A DNA stretch of 64,000 nt, taken from assembly GCA_022316685.1 (NCBI GenBank), contig JAKJHU010000076.1, forward strand, positions 62,001 to 126,000. The letters are read 5' to 3'. The stretch comes from Progne subis subis (Eukaryota; Chordata; Aves; Passeriformes; Hirundinidae). Position numbers and translations under genes: made by a program. This document shows positions 50,221-60,954 of the stretch, in pieces (the stretch's first letter is position 1; each line of letters starts with the position of its first letter). Under the pieces are notes generated by a model. It had not been told where the DNA came from. It saw only the letters and a list, made by a program, of their open reading frames with translations, and did no database searches.

Positions 50221-52570
50221 CAAATTTAAAATAAACATTCTTTTTTCTTTTTCTGCTTTAGAAGAGCATTTATTTTAGTAAAACTATTTTGCAGATTTGG
50301 CTTTTTAAATTCTGGACTGTATCTCAGCAGAATGTGAGAAAATTATTCAGAGAGCATAAAATATACATAAAATTTCTTAGAAATCCTTATTCATTAGTTA
50401 GAAATTATTTAAAATTTATTTAAATAAATAATTCTTTGTCTGAGAATTGTTTAAAATCATTCTGTGTAAATACTATTGTTTTTCACTATATTTGTGTTAG
50501 GCAATGATGAAGATAATTGAGAAAAATTAGAAAAATTCTCAAAAAAAATTAATTTTTTTGTCTTAGGAAATGACGCCATGAACTTTACTGAAAAAGTGAC
50601 AATGAAGCTTGGGGAAAATCTATAGTTTAGCCACTATTTTAATATAGATGGCAGAGGGAAAGCTGTGATTTTGTTGCAGACATTAAGAGACGCAGATAGC
50701 TAGGCAAACACAAGAGCAGAAGTTTGTTGAGCAGCTGTGATGAATGGGTTTGGAGAAGACACAATGTAATTATATTGTGACAGATCATTTAGAAGAGGTA
50801 GAAGAATGGAGAAATCAAATTTTTCTGGAAAATAATAGATAGTTAGAGGTGAGGCTGGAGTTAGATGACTTAGGTAAGCCATTACAATCCATGCAGCTGC
50901 AAAAGAAAGAATAGCAGTCCCTATGAGATATAATCCACTTTTTCACTGATCAATGATATAATCGATAATTGATTATATAACAAGAAACTATTTTTTTCTA
51001 CTCACTGAATTATTTGCTTATGTTCATTTGCAGTTGGGGAGAATGGTCTCTGATTTACTTTGATATTTGAAGAGCAAAATAAACAATAAAGTTATTTAAG
51101 AATCTGCACTTTCATTGATTGGTTGTGCAACTTTCAAGCATTTGTGGTAGAATGCATTATTCGAGAATATTCTTCCAGGTACAATGCATTTGACAGTATA
51201 GTTTTACAATGTGAACACATAAAAAAATTATATCAAATAAATTAAAATAAATACATTTGGAATATAAATGTACCATTGGATATTACTTCCTCTCAAGGCT
51301 CTCCCAGATGCCCTCTTGGGAGTTCATTATAATATCCAGTTTTCTCTTGAGGCTCCGAAAAAAGGGATAAATATTTGTAGTTCAGACCCTCAGACAACTC
51401 ATAGGATTTCCATGCACTAACTGGTAGTGAGCTCTGAGGAGCTTTAAAGAAATCTCTGTTTCCTGTAAATAAAGGCAGAATTTATTGCAAACTTGTGGAT
51501 TTCTGCCACCTTTATCAGGGAAGAGAGAAGTTAGGAATGAATTGATGAGAAGGAAGTAATAAAAGTGAAATGTTTGTTAAGGAAGCTCAGTTTTCTTTTT
51601 TGGGCTTCTGTTTTTAGGAGCAAGCTTCCTACCACGTCTTAGAAGCTCAACATTAGAATTCAAAACTTTCCCTCCTGGGGTCACTTTCCTTCTCGCTTTT
51701 ATTCTTCTTCTCATACTGGCAATGAATTTGAAAACCTCTGCCAGACAGATCTTTAAAACTCTCATCATTCTTAAAAAGAAATCCAGTGTTGGCAAGTTCT
51801 GACACTGGACAAACACGTCAACAAACATTGAGAAAGTGCTGCCTCCAAGCAGCAGAGCACACTAGAGCTGTGTTTACTCAAGCTTGTCGCTACCAGGCTT
51901 CATTAAGAGTGATGACATTTTTAAACACCATCTCTGTGGTACTATGTGATACAAATCAAATCTAGCAGGCACACAAAGGCCTTTGTCTCTGCTCAAGTCT
52001 TGTACCAACTTCTGTTGTGAAGGAAATGAAAACATTTTCTGGCTGAAGGAAAAATACTGCAAGGAACTGATCCTAAACTGAACAAAGTGAATAGAAAAAT
52101 TCTCTTTTCATACTTAGTGGGGTTAGATTTAAGTGCTGTATACCTATTCCTGTCTACACACAGAAAAATCTGAAGTTGATATATAAAAGGCACAGAGAGA
52201 CATTAATTCTAGAATATAGATGTGACCACTAAAATTATTAAATTGCTCCTCCTACTGTAAACCAGAAGGGTATTTACGGCATCTGAGCCTTCCTGTCTAA
52301 AACTACAAAAAAATCTTTGTCCTGTAACACCATTTTCCATATTCTTGTTCAGCACAAGCACTGCTGTTTTCCTGCCATCATATTGAGGGAAATTCTTATA
52401 TATGAAGATAGGAATGAAGGTCATGATTATTTCCATTCAACTTTAAGCAAAAATATGCCCAGTATTATGACATTGAAATGTCTAAAATGTGCATATATGT
52501 TGAGCAGCAAGTTGGTAGATTCATCCACTAAATGCACACTCAAAGAGACATGTTCAAAGAAGGAACTATA
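50221..52570. other. AT-rich noncoding DNA, no gene recognised; minus-strand open frames at 51.6-52.4 kb
   Basis: No classified element. Three minus-strand frames lie in a row (52436-52209, 52062-51874, 51828-51577), the last two in the same phase and separated by two stops. The lowest ends in a basic Lys/Arg-rich tail. I recognise no protein family; chance or a decayed gene are both possible. Confidence 0.45.
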
Positions 52571-53267
52571 AGAATAGAATAGAATATTTCAGTTGGCAGG
52601 GAGCTATTAGAATCATCTAGTTCATCTGCCTGATGAATTCAGAGCTTGTTGTTAAGGGTCTTAGCCTTGGCCAAATACCTCTTAAAGCACTGACAGGCCT
52701 CGCTCACCTTTCTAAGAAGTGTTTGACCCCTTGTTGCATTTGTCATCTAAATGTCCAGTCTAAACATGCCCTAGTACTGCTTTGAACCATTCACACAAGT
52801 CCTATCACTGGATCTCAGAAAAAAGAGGTCAGCACCTCCCTCTTCACTTCCCTCCTCAGAAAGCCATAGAGAGCAATGAGGTCACCCCTCAGCCTCCTTT
52901 TTTCCAAACTGAACAAATCCAAGGCCATTAACTGCTCCTTATAGGACATTCCTTTCAGTCCTGTCTCCAGTTTTTTTGTCCTCCTCTGGATGTATACAAA
53001 GAGTTTCACATCCTTCTTAAATTGTGAGGCCCAGAATGGCACACAGGACTCAAGGTGAGGCCAGAGCACCGCTGAGTACAGTGGTATAACCATTCTATAG
53101 CAGCTGTTTGTGCTGGGTTTGATGCACTCCAGCACAGAGCTCACCCTCCTGGCTGCCTGGGCACGTGGCTGACTGACACTGAGCTGCTGCCAGCCAGCAT
53201 GCCCAGATCCCTCTCTGCAGGGCTGATCTTCACATGCTCTTTTCCCAGTTCACACTTGTGCCCAGCT
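52571..53267 (-). mobile_element. CR1 LINE, 5'-truncated, minus strand
   Basis: The plus strand starts with an octamer-like 'agaatagaatagaatatt' (the reversed 3' end) and carries, in reverse order, the CR1 untranslated block and the ORF2 C-terminus. The minus frame 53144-52815 translates to a typical ORF2 C-terminal pattern: an RRTKKLETGLKGMSYKEQL segment and LFSLEKRRLRGDLIALYGF. It is about 700 bases against several kilobases for a full element, so it is a dead truncated copy. The subfamily differs in its 3' block from the copy at 59-62 kb. Confidence 0.92.
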
Positions 53268-53278
53268 TAATAAAAGAG

Positions 53279-53357
53279 ATAATATAATTATTACTGTATA
53301 ATATATAAAATATAAAATATATTATCCATAATATATAAAAATGCATAAAATATATGT
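53279..53357 (+). repeat. AT-only repeat (ATATAAA)n-like
   Basis: Irregular TATAAAATA and ATAATATA units directly beyond the 5' end of the minus-strand CR1. It may mark an AT-rich integration target or later expansion. Confidence 0.8.
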
Positions 53358-53794
53358 TCCTAGCACTGTGTGTGCACTTCTACCTGTTACTACATTATAC
53401 ATTAAAAACCAATATGCAGGCTTCCATTTACTGGGTTTTTGAGTAGAATTCTTTTAAAATATAGGGGTCTTTTTTTTTTTTTCTTCTGACCGGTTTTATT
53501 ACTAGCAGTTCAAAAAATGTTTTCAAATGAGAGTTTTAAAACAGCTGGAAAAGTTGGAAAAAACTTTCTAAAAGTGATTACAGAATTTATTACAAGTCAG
53601 AGAAAACAAGTACATTTACAATGTGGAAATTACATAGGCTGGTGTTTTCACACATACGTGCCTCTGGATAAGAGCTTTAATTCCTATTTAGGCACTAAAC
53701 CAGAACAAGCATGTTTTTAATAGAAGTAAATTATAGCAAGGCAATTATATTGGAAAACATACCAAGATAAAACTCCCCAGCAAGCATATATTGC

Positions 53795-53797
<3 letters not shown>
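53358..53797. other. AT-rich noncoding DNA, no gene recognised
   Basis: Nothing recognised. Confidence 0.6.

Positions 53798-53835
<38 letters not shown>
53798..53835 (+). repeat. Poly(A) tract, 38 bases
   Basis: Uninterrupted A-run with no recognisable retrocopy upstream. Confidence 0.9.
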
Positions 53836-53839
<4 letters not shown>

Positions 53840-56265
53840 ACCAATGGCATCTGAATAGATATGTACTGATTCCCTTTGAAAATGTAAAAATACATCTAAA
53901 TCCCTAACTTCAGAATTCAGGTATGACTCTGAGAAATGCCTTTAACTTGATATGTATATTTGACTAGATCTTTATTCAGAGAAGCATAAACTTACATGCT
54001 TCAAATGTATATAAGAATAATTTATATGGCTTGTTACTGACTGATGACCAAAATGCTTAAGGTGAGATACTTGTGATGGAAAATCAATTACCAGTCCACA
54101 GTTACATGAAATAATGACTTTCCTATTGAACTATTTCTTCCAAAACATGCAGATTGCTTGCTAACAGTTAGGAAAGAATTTAAAAACCACTGCCTTATGT
54201 AATTTTTGCAAAGAATTTGGCTTTGCCCAGATTTCAATAGGACCAGTGTTTGAATTTTGATGTTGCATGAAACATCATCTATCAATGTTGGTGATTTTGC
54301 CAAACTGATGCAGTAAAACTTTATCCACTATTTGGCAATTATGCTCTTACATTGCAAAAACCTTTTGGTATTGTTGGCTTTTGGGTTGTTTTTGTTGTTG
54401 TTTGGGGGAGGGGGGATGCATTTGGTCTTGTTTTTTCCTAAGTACACAGGATTTAGTTTTGTAAGATAGTCATTCACTGATGGGACTTATTCCAGCTCTT
54501 TGTTGGCAGTTTCTTTCATTGTTTTGTTGCTTTTTCTTTCTATACAAAATCAACAGTAGTCAAATGTACCTATTTCTATAAATGCATTGGAAAGAAACAG
54601 CAGGGAGAGGAAAGAAAATCTCCATATATTTAGGGACAGAGTAACTACGAGCAACAATGAAAATTTTATAGGGCTGCATTATATTAACTCTGTCCATTTC
54701 AAGCTACTAATAATTAGCTGAGCTCAAAATGATTGCTTAGCATTCAGCAGGGAAGGTAGCATTTCTCCAGAAGGGACTTTGTTATTGGAGACTGTTTTTA
54801 TAAATGCATAGTTTCCTTAATTCCAGTATAATGATCTTTCCTGACTTAGTTATTGTTGTTTTAAGTGGCTAAAATAAGCACTCTTGTTCATGTACTTTCA
54901 AATGAAAACATGAGTGTTCATGGCATTATATTACTGAAGCTTTCCCTTATTGGCCCTACACACCCCCTTTTTCTTCAGACTGCAGTCTCTGGGTACTTTG
55001 ATAGTTTATACTTTCTTCTCAGAGTGAGGTGTTGTAGTAAAAAAGTTCCTTTGGCAGCTACCAAAATATGTCACACTAACAGTAACCTTTAAAAAAAGGA
55101 AATGCTCCATGGAGCTTTGATTGGGTAAACAGCATATTCCGTCTTCAAAATGTGGACATCGTCAAAGGAGAAATTGCATGAAAGAATGCATATATTTTTT
55201 ACTACTTTTTACTTTATTTTGATACATAGAGGTGCCTCTTTAAGACTTCTGTGCTGTACACTCACATTGCTAAGATAAATTACTACTTTCTCCATGTGTA
55301 ATGTTATTGTGAGCAGGCTTATAAGAGACATTGGTTATTGTTTTGAACTTGATTGTTTCCTATGTTCGAAGTCAGAGCAGAACAGCTATTCTATAGGGGC
55401 TGCAGGGAGGTGGAGGTCTATGCAAACATGCCACTGTCGTTGGTTGAGGACAGGGAATCTGAACAGCATGGAGTCAGACACACAGGTAGGTTTTAGTTAG
55501 ACTCAGTGTTTGCTAAAATTTGGTTTACATCTATGAAAAACACTGGAAACATAACCAAGAGATTACCAAGATTACCACTCTGCTGTGAAAATCCTTCACA
55601 GCAGAGATATGTCTCAGGTCTTCCTGCTAGTACTGCAGCTTAAATCTTGGATACAGGTCTTGGATCAAATCTGCATGAGTAAGAATTTTGTTAAAATGCA
55701 GAGTGGTTTAATTTAAGAAAAGAAAATTGGACACACTGGCCTGAACTGCTTTCAGCTGTTCCAAGATGAACAACGTTATATCATTCGTGAATTTAGAGAA
55801 AATTTCAGATTTCATTTAGAGTCAGCTAAGGTTAACCATGATGAGACACATGTAATATAAATGGACTCTGTTGCTTTTGAAGAAAGAGTTTATTTACAAG
55901 AAAAAACAATTAAAATATGACAATTTCATGCAGTCTTCTTGTTTCTGACTGGATATAACTTCTGAATATTATAATGGGTGTCATTACCCATGGACTACAC
56001 AGTAGCTGGATTATCTACACTCAGAAATGGAAAAAAGGGAATATAGATTTTATCACATCTGGTACCAAGCACACAAAATCTGCTTGCTCAATACTGCCTT
56101 CAGGATATTATCAAGTTGTGTTAAAATGATCAAGTCAATCCTGTAATTAGTGACAGGTTTTCCAGACGAATAATTTTTAAATTAATGGTCTTATAGGAAT
56201 GGACTGCTGGAACAACCAAACATATTGGCAAATGAATTCAAGTATAAAAAAATTATAAAATAATT
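53836..56265. other. AT-rich noncoding DNA, no gene recognised
   Basis: No gene or classified transposon. The only structured element is the perfect hairpin at 55578-55606. Confidence 0.55.
55578..55606. repeat. Perfect inverted repeat, 12-bp arms, 5-base loop
   Basis: CTCTGCTGTGAA (55578-55589) and TTCACAGCAGAG (55595-55606) are exact reverse complements around AATCC. The stem could form in DNA or RNA. It is too short for a pre-miRNA and lacks a T-run that would make it an RNA polymerase III terminator context. No flanking repeat is seen. Confidence 0.9.
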
Positions 56266-56425
56266 TATATTGGGAGTGACCTCTGAAAATCATTTTTCCA
56301 AACTTGCACGCAAAACATAACCAACTTTAATGTTACCTGGTCAGATCTTTATCCAGTTGGGGATCCACATGGATATTTTGTGACTCCTCTTAGAAACATT
56401 TCCCAATGACTACTCTCATTAGAAA
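56266..56425 (-). mobile_element. Old CR1 LINE fragment, 3' region, minus strand
   Basis: The plus strand has 'tgggagtgacctctgaaaatc', a following 'tttttccaaac', then 'tttatccagttggggatcc' and 'tttgtgactcctcttag', the order of the reversed CR1 3' block. Divergence is high and the terminal octamer is not preserved. Confidence 0.65.
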
Positions 56426-56734
56426 GATTTTGTTCCCTTATATTCATTAAAACTATATGTTCATACTGAGGTTGAGAAAATTTAGATTAAAGCAGTATAA
56501 AAATCTGAACAAGGGGGGAAATGGAGGAGAAAGAAGACTAAACATGGTGAAGCAAAAGTCCATTAGCATTATACTTAAATATATATATTTAAAAATAATT
56601 TCTAAATTCTGTAGATGATTAGATATACACATCTTCAATTTTTCCTTTCAATTGAACCATAAAATATATACAACAGATTGATGACCAGAACTCTTACCAC
56701 TTTGCAAGAAAGCAAAAGAAACACAGAGAAATTG

Positions 56735-57245
56735 CGTAATTTGTGTTAAGGAAACTTTCCTGTCTCGCCATCCAGGAGACTCTCTGGCAGTCACAACTGC
56801 ACCACCTGGGCAAGGACCAAAGCTCCTTTGCAGAGTCCATCTCCAGTCCTCTGTTGGATCGTGTCTGACTCCCAACACATCCCACACTCAGCCAGTCAGA
56901 AAAGGTTTCCTTAGCTCAACCTCAAATTTCCCATGACAGAATCTCAGACATCTCAATCCTTCAAACTATTTAATCTTGGTGCCAAAGTAACGAAGTAAGA
57001 GCATGCATTGGGTGCCTCTGAGGAAGGACCCTGAACAAAGGAAACCCTTGGCTTTTACGCTCTCTCGGTCTCAAGCGTGTGCTGGGATCCTCAGCTCCTC
57101 TTGTGTCTCTGAGTGTCACCTGGCTGGGCTAAGGTCCCTGGGCCTTCGGTTATGCAGAGGGTCAGCAGTTCATGGGCTCCCCTCACTCAGAGCTCAACCT
57201 GCAGCTCACACTGCAGCTGTACCCTGAGCTACCTTCACTGAATGG
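56735..57245. other. Unclassified GC-rich patch, possibly an LTR or old element
   Basis: G+C and CpG are much higher here than in the flanks, and the edges are rather sharp (about 56735 and 57245). The interior 56890-57000 is more AT-rich. No coding similarity is recognised in the open frames (plus 57003-57227, minus 56887-56648). The size of about 0.5 kb and the composition would suit a solo LTR, but no TG...CA ends with a target duplication were identified. Confidence 0.4.
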
Positions 57246-58271
57246 GCTTCTCAAAATTTTGTCAGTGTCATATACAGGCTATGGCACAATTTACATTTCT
57301 AAAGTAGCCATTCTGACATTGTGAACTAAGTCTGTTTTGCAGTTTTAAAGACAGCAACTAAGATTATACCATTCAATAATGAATCAGTTCAAAGTGGGGG
57401 TATGTCTTAATCATGACATTTGCAGAATAAGTTTGGTGGCAAATAATTGAAAATTAGTGGAAGTGAGAGAGAAAAATATTCATCTTGGAAGAGATTTTTA
57501 AATGCTTTAATTTCAAGAGAATAGTGGTGTGGAGAAAGGGAAAAATCCATAGATATTTTTCAGTCATGTGTGATGTCATTTTTTTCTACAGTGCAGTACC
57601 CTCCCATTTCACTGTGGCAGTAGCAGGATACTGACTTGCATTTTGTTTTTGTTTTGTTTTGTAATTGCTTGTAATGCAAAGAAGCAAAATCAGAGTACTT
57701 TCTAGAAAAATAAAGGTCAGGTTTGACCAGATGCTTCAGAAATTTTAATCCAACATATGTCAGGCATAATTTTTCCACTTTGAATATGATGTTGGATTTA
57801 AAATGGATCATCTGAATTTGGATTGGATTTCATTTTGATATTAGGATCTCTATCCACATCTTACAATCCTGTAAACCAGTAGACTAAACTCCACTTCTTG
57901 CTAATACATTCCAAGCCTGCAGCCTTATCTTCTTTTCCTGTAATGTATACAATAAGTCAGCCACCATTTAACCCACTTCCAGTATGTAAGTTTTCCTTTC
58001 ATCTCCTTCGTTGTCTTCAGAACTGACACCCATTCACTATTTACCCAAAATGATTTACAGTTTCCAGCAGCTCTCTACCTTTATCATCAATTTTTTATCA
58101 CTGGATCACAGCTGAACCCAGAGGAGGATGTTGTTATATGCAACTGAAATTGATATTAGCTCTGCATTTTCAAAGAACAATGTTGCACAAATGTAACTTC
58201 TGCCCTGCAAATAATGACTAAAAAAAGCCAAACAACCCAAGCCAACCAAAAACAACCCAAAATCTAACACT

Positions 58272-58309
58272 CATACAGGAAAAGTCTTTACATACAGGAA
58301 AAGACTTTA
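58272..58309 (+). repeat. Two-copy 19-bp tandem repeat
   Basis: CATACAGGAAAAGTCTTTA (58272-58290) is repeated with one base change at 58291-58309. Confidence 0.9.
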
Positions 58310-58984
58310 CAATTCAGAAGGGATCTGAACCATTGTACGTAGTTAACCTGTGAAAGGCATACCATTAGCAGCACGTTTTCTTAATCAACACAGTGTGGTT
58401 GCTTTCAGAATGTAGGAATTGTTATTATTTCCAGCATAGAAATTCACTCCATTAGGTTTTTTCTGAATAGTGTCAGTGACCTTAAGATGTATTCATTTGA
58501 ATAAGATATGCACATGCATAATATATGACTTCATTTTCTTTATATTGCTTAAAAGTTTTCCCAAAAGCCAGGTAAACGGGTATATATATTTTGAAAACTA
58601 TATACCAAAAATTATAGCTGGTTCCCTCACTTCTACTAACTGAGTTCTCAAAACAGTTTTTATGTATTAATTAATTAATACTCATACATAGTCTGTGACA
58701 TTAGACAGTGTTATTAGTTCTGGTTTATATCAAGGAATCTAATGCTCAAATGTAAAGGAAGGATAAGAAAAGTAATTTTTTTAGTAAAAATACTACATTA
58801 AAACAAGAAATTACCTTAAACGATTATATAATTTCCTTTCCACTTTGACTTTATAATAAGCAATCAATCCATTGTATATAATTTGCTAAATTCTATATTC
58901 ATGGTTTCTTAAGAAAGAAAAGAATGCAATTACCTGGGTGAAAGGCCTGACCTGGTGGAATCAAGGGAAGGGGAGAATGGCTGT

Positions 58985-59020
58985 GATCTGTGACTATGAT
59001 CTGTGACTATGGTCTGTAAT
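58985..59020 (+). repeat. 13-bp tandem repeat, 2.7 copies
   Basis: GATCTGTGACTAT occurs at 58985-58997 and 58998-59010, followed by a diverged partial unit to 59020. Confidence 0.9.
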
Positions 59021-59399
59021 CCAAATAATAGGAAACATTTACTCCTAGTAAAGTAGGAGAGGAAAAGAAGTCAGTCCCCATCTTCTTCATACTTTGTAAA
59101 TCCATCCTGGCTGGAGACAACTGTGAGACCTAAAGTCTGGAAAGTAGGTATTTGAAGAAATTCATTGCTATTTCATACCCTTCACTTTTCAAAGCAGGAA
59201 GACCATGGGACATACAAAGAATTTGAAAAGCTGTTGAATTTTAGGAATGTGATATCCTTTTTTGATATTTCTGGCTCAAATGTAACAACTTTCAGAATAA
59301 TTTTTTTCCCCCACTTTTCGCAAAATTATTCATAGATTTCAGAAAGGTTGCACCTCTTTCTCTGAAGCTTTTAATGTTTAATTATACTTTTCAGAAAAG

Positions 59400-60199
59400 T
59401 AAGGAGGGTGATTAGCAGAACTACTACCTTGAGCTTATTTAGGAACCTTGAGAGACTCCCTTGGAAGGCAGTTCTGAAGGACAAAGAATTCCAAGAAGGC
59501 TCTGTGAACAAAATCTTAAAGGTTCAGAAGCAGACTGTACCCTTAAGTCAAAAGATGAGCCAATAGTGAAGAAGAGCAGCCTGAACAAGGAGCTTTGTGT
59601 GGAACTCAGGAGAAGAGAACAGTTTATAGCATTTGGAAGAAGGGGCAGGCATCTCAGAGGACTACAAGGTTGTTAGGAGGTTATTCAGGGAGAAAATTAG
59701 AAGGTCCAAAGCCTAGCTAGAATTTAATCTGGCTACTGCCACAAAAGACGATAAACATGTTTTTATACATGCATTAACAACAAAAGGAAGGCTAAGGAGA
59801 ATCTCCATCATTTATTTGATCCAGGGGAGAAACATAGTTAAAAAAATATGAAGAAAAGGCTGAGTTACTTAGAGCTTTTTTGCCTCAGGTCTCTAGTAAC
59901 AAGGACAGTTGTTTTCTGGGCACTGTCTCCCACGTTCTAGAAGATAGAGATGAGGAGCAGAATGAAGAAGTCCAAGGGAAAATTGTACATAACCTGCAAC
60001 ACTAGTACGACTTGCACAAGCCCATGAGGCCTGAAGAATCCATCCTACTTGGAAGCCAGCAGAAGTTCTCACAGAGCCACCCCACCATATATCAGGAGTC
60101 CTGGCCAGGGAGCTTCCAACTGACTAGATATTAGCAAATGTGACATCCATCTATAAGAAGGCTGGAAGGAGGATTAGGGGAACGACGTGTCTGCCAGTC
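59400..60199 (+). mobile_element. CR1 LINE, left part (ORF2 between endonuclease and reverse transcriptase)
   Basis: The plus strand follows the avian CR1 ORF2 from the endonuclease/reverse-transcriptase linker into the first reverse-transcriptase motifs: 'gagactcccttggaaggcag', 'aaattagaaggtccaaagcc', 'acaacaaaaggaaggctaag', 'agcaaatgtgacatccatc' and 'aagaaggctggaaggagga' occur in order. The frame 59461-59676 keeps a readable stretch ending in FIAFGRRGRHLRGLQ. Later frameshifts and stops break it. The element continues after the LTR at 60955. It is the longest CR1 in the window, still 5'-truncated. Confidence 0.9.
60194..60199. repeat. Target-site duplication, left copy (CCAGTC)
   Basis: CCAGTC directly precedes the TG that starts the LTR and is repeated after its CA end at 60949-60954. 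Six base pairs is the usual duplication size for class II (ERVK-like) retroviral integration. Confidence 0.9.
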
Positions 60200-60218
60200 T
60201 GTGGCAGTGTGAGAGTTG

Positions 60219-60302
60219 TTTTATCAAATTCTTAAGTGTTTTATGTAATCAGTCTTGTATTTTTATCAAATTCTTAAGTGTTTTATGTAATCAGTCTTGT
60301 AT
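60219..60302 (+). repeat. 42-bp tandem duplication in LTR U3
   Basis: Positions 60219-60260 and 60261-60302 are the same 42-base AT-rich unit (beginning TTTTATCAAATTC, ending CAGTCTTGTAT or equivalent). Repeats in U3 often act as enhancer repeats in retroviral LTRs; that role is inferred only. Confidence 0.92.
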
Positions 60303-60650
60303 TTTTATAAGAAGTTTTATGTAATGGTTCATTCTATGCATCCCCTGTTTTCCCCAATGGTTTTTCCCCTATGCCTGCCATATAACCATTCTGTTATCTG
60401 TCAATCACCCTACCCTACACCTGTTCCTGTCAATCCTCTCTCTCTCACCTTGGGCGCTCTGTCTATCATTCTGGGGCCCTTCCCTGGATTCTGGAAAGCT
60501 CCAGGGAGGGTGTCAAGTGATAGGCTGATGCTTGGGAAATCCCCTTCTCTTTGGTGACTGGTTCCCCTGTTGTAAGGTTACACCCTCGGTTCCACCCCTA
60601 GTTATCTTGATTGGTCGTTGAATTGTTGCCACCCCTTGGTCCTCCCCTGT

Positions 60651-60657
60651 TTATAAG
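60651..60657 (+). promoter_or_regulatory. TATA-like box of the LTR promoter
   Basis: TTATAAG lies 77 bases before the AATAAA and directly before a 14-bp palindrome, GGTTGTGCACAACC (60657-60670). Position and spacing fit the LTR core promoter; activity is not shown. Confidence 0.65.
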
Positions 60658-60733
60658 GTTGTGCACAACCCTTGTTGGGGGCTCTCCTGAGCAGCAGCGG
60701 TCAGGTGTGGAGCTCCAGTCAGGTCTCCCACTT

Positions 60734-60739
60734 AATAAA
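60734..60739 (+). terminator. Polyadenylation signal of the LTR (AATAAA)
   Basis: AATAAA followed by GCCTTTTACC in the expected R-region position of the solo LTR. Confidence 0.75.
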
Positions 60740-60948
60740 GCCTTTTACCCTGCTCAGAGAGTCCTCCTTCTTGCCATCGCTGTGGTTGCCGAAACATCTT
60801 GTCCTAAGCTGGGTGTGGGGAACCAGGTACCCACGGGGAGGAGGTGGCTAGTGCGACTAGCTGCCCTGACCCAGAGCGTGTGAGCCAGTGGTGAGGCTGA
60901 GCTAGCCCGCGGGTCAGCGCTTCCAAGCGCACGCGGGACACCGTGACA

Positions 60949-60954
60949 CCAGTC
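60949..60954. repeat. Target-site duplication, right copy (CCAGTC)
   Basis: Exact copy of 60194-60199; the CR1 sequence resumes right after it. Confidence 0.9.

Larger units (their letters stand above)
57246..59400. other. AT-rich noncoding DNA, no gene recognised
   Basis: No gene or transposon is recognised. Two small tandem duplications are present at 58272-58309 and 58985-59020, both listed separately. Confidence 0.6.
60200..60948 (+). mobile_element. Solo LTR of an endogenous retrovirus (ERVK-like), 749 bp, inserted in CR1
   Basis: The unit begins TGTGGCAGTGTG and ends CACCGTGACA, so the ends are TG...CA with partial inverted complementarity, and it is flanked by an exact 6-bp duplication. 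Inside lie an inverted CCAAT (ATTGG near 60610), a TATA-like TTATAAG (60651-60657), and AATAAA (60734-60739), giving U3, a short R and a U5 of roughly 200 bases. All show plus orientation. A 42-bp duplication sits at the 5' end of U3. No internal retroviral genes remain: recombination between the two LTRs of a provirus is the usual origin. The match of both duplication copies suggests a fairly recent insertion. Confidence 0.92.
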
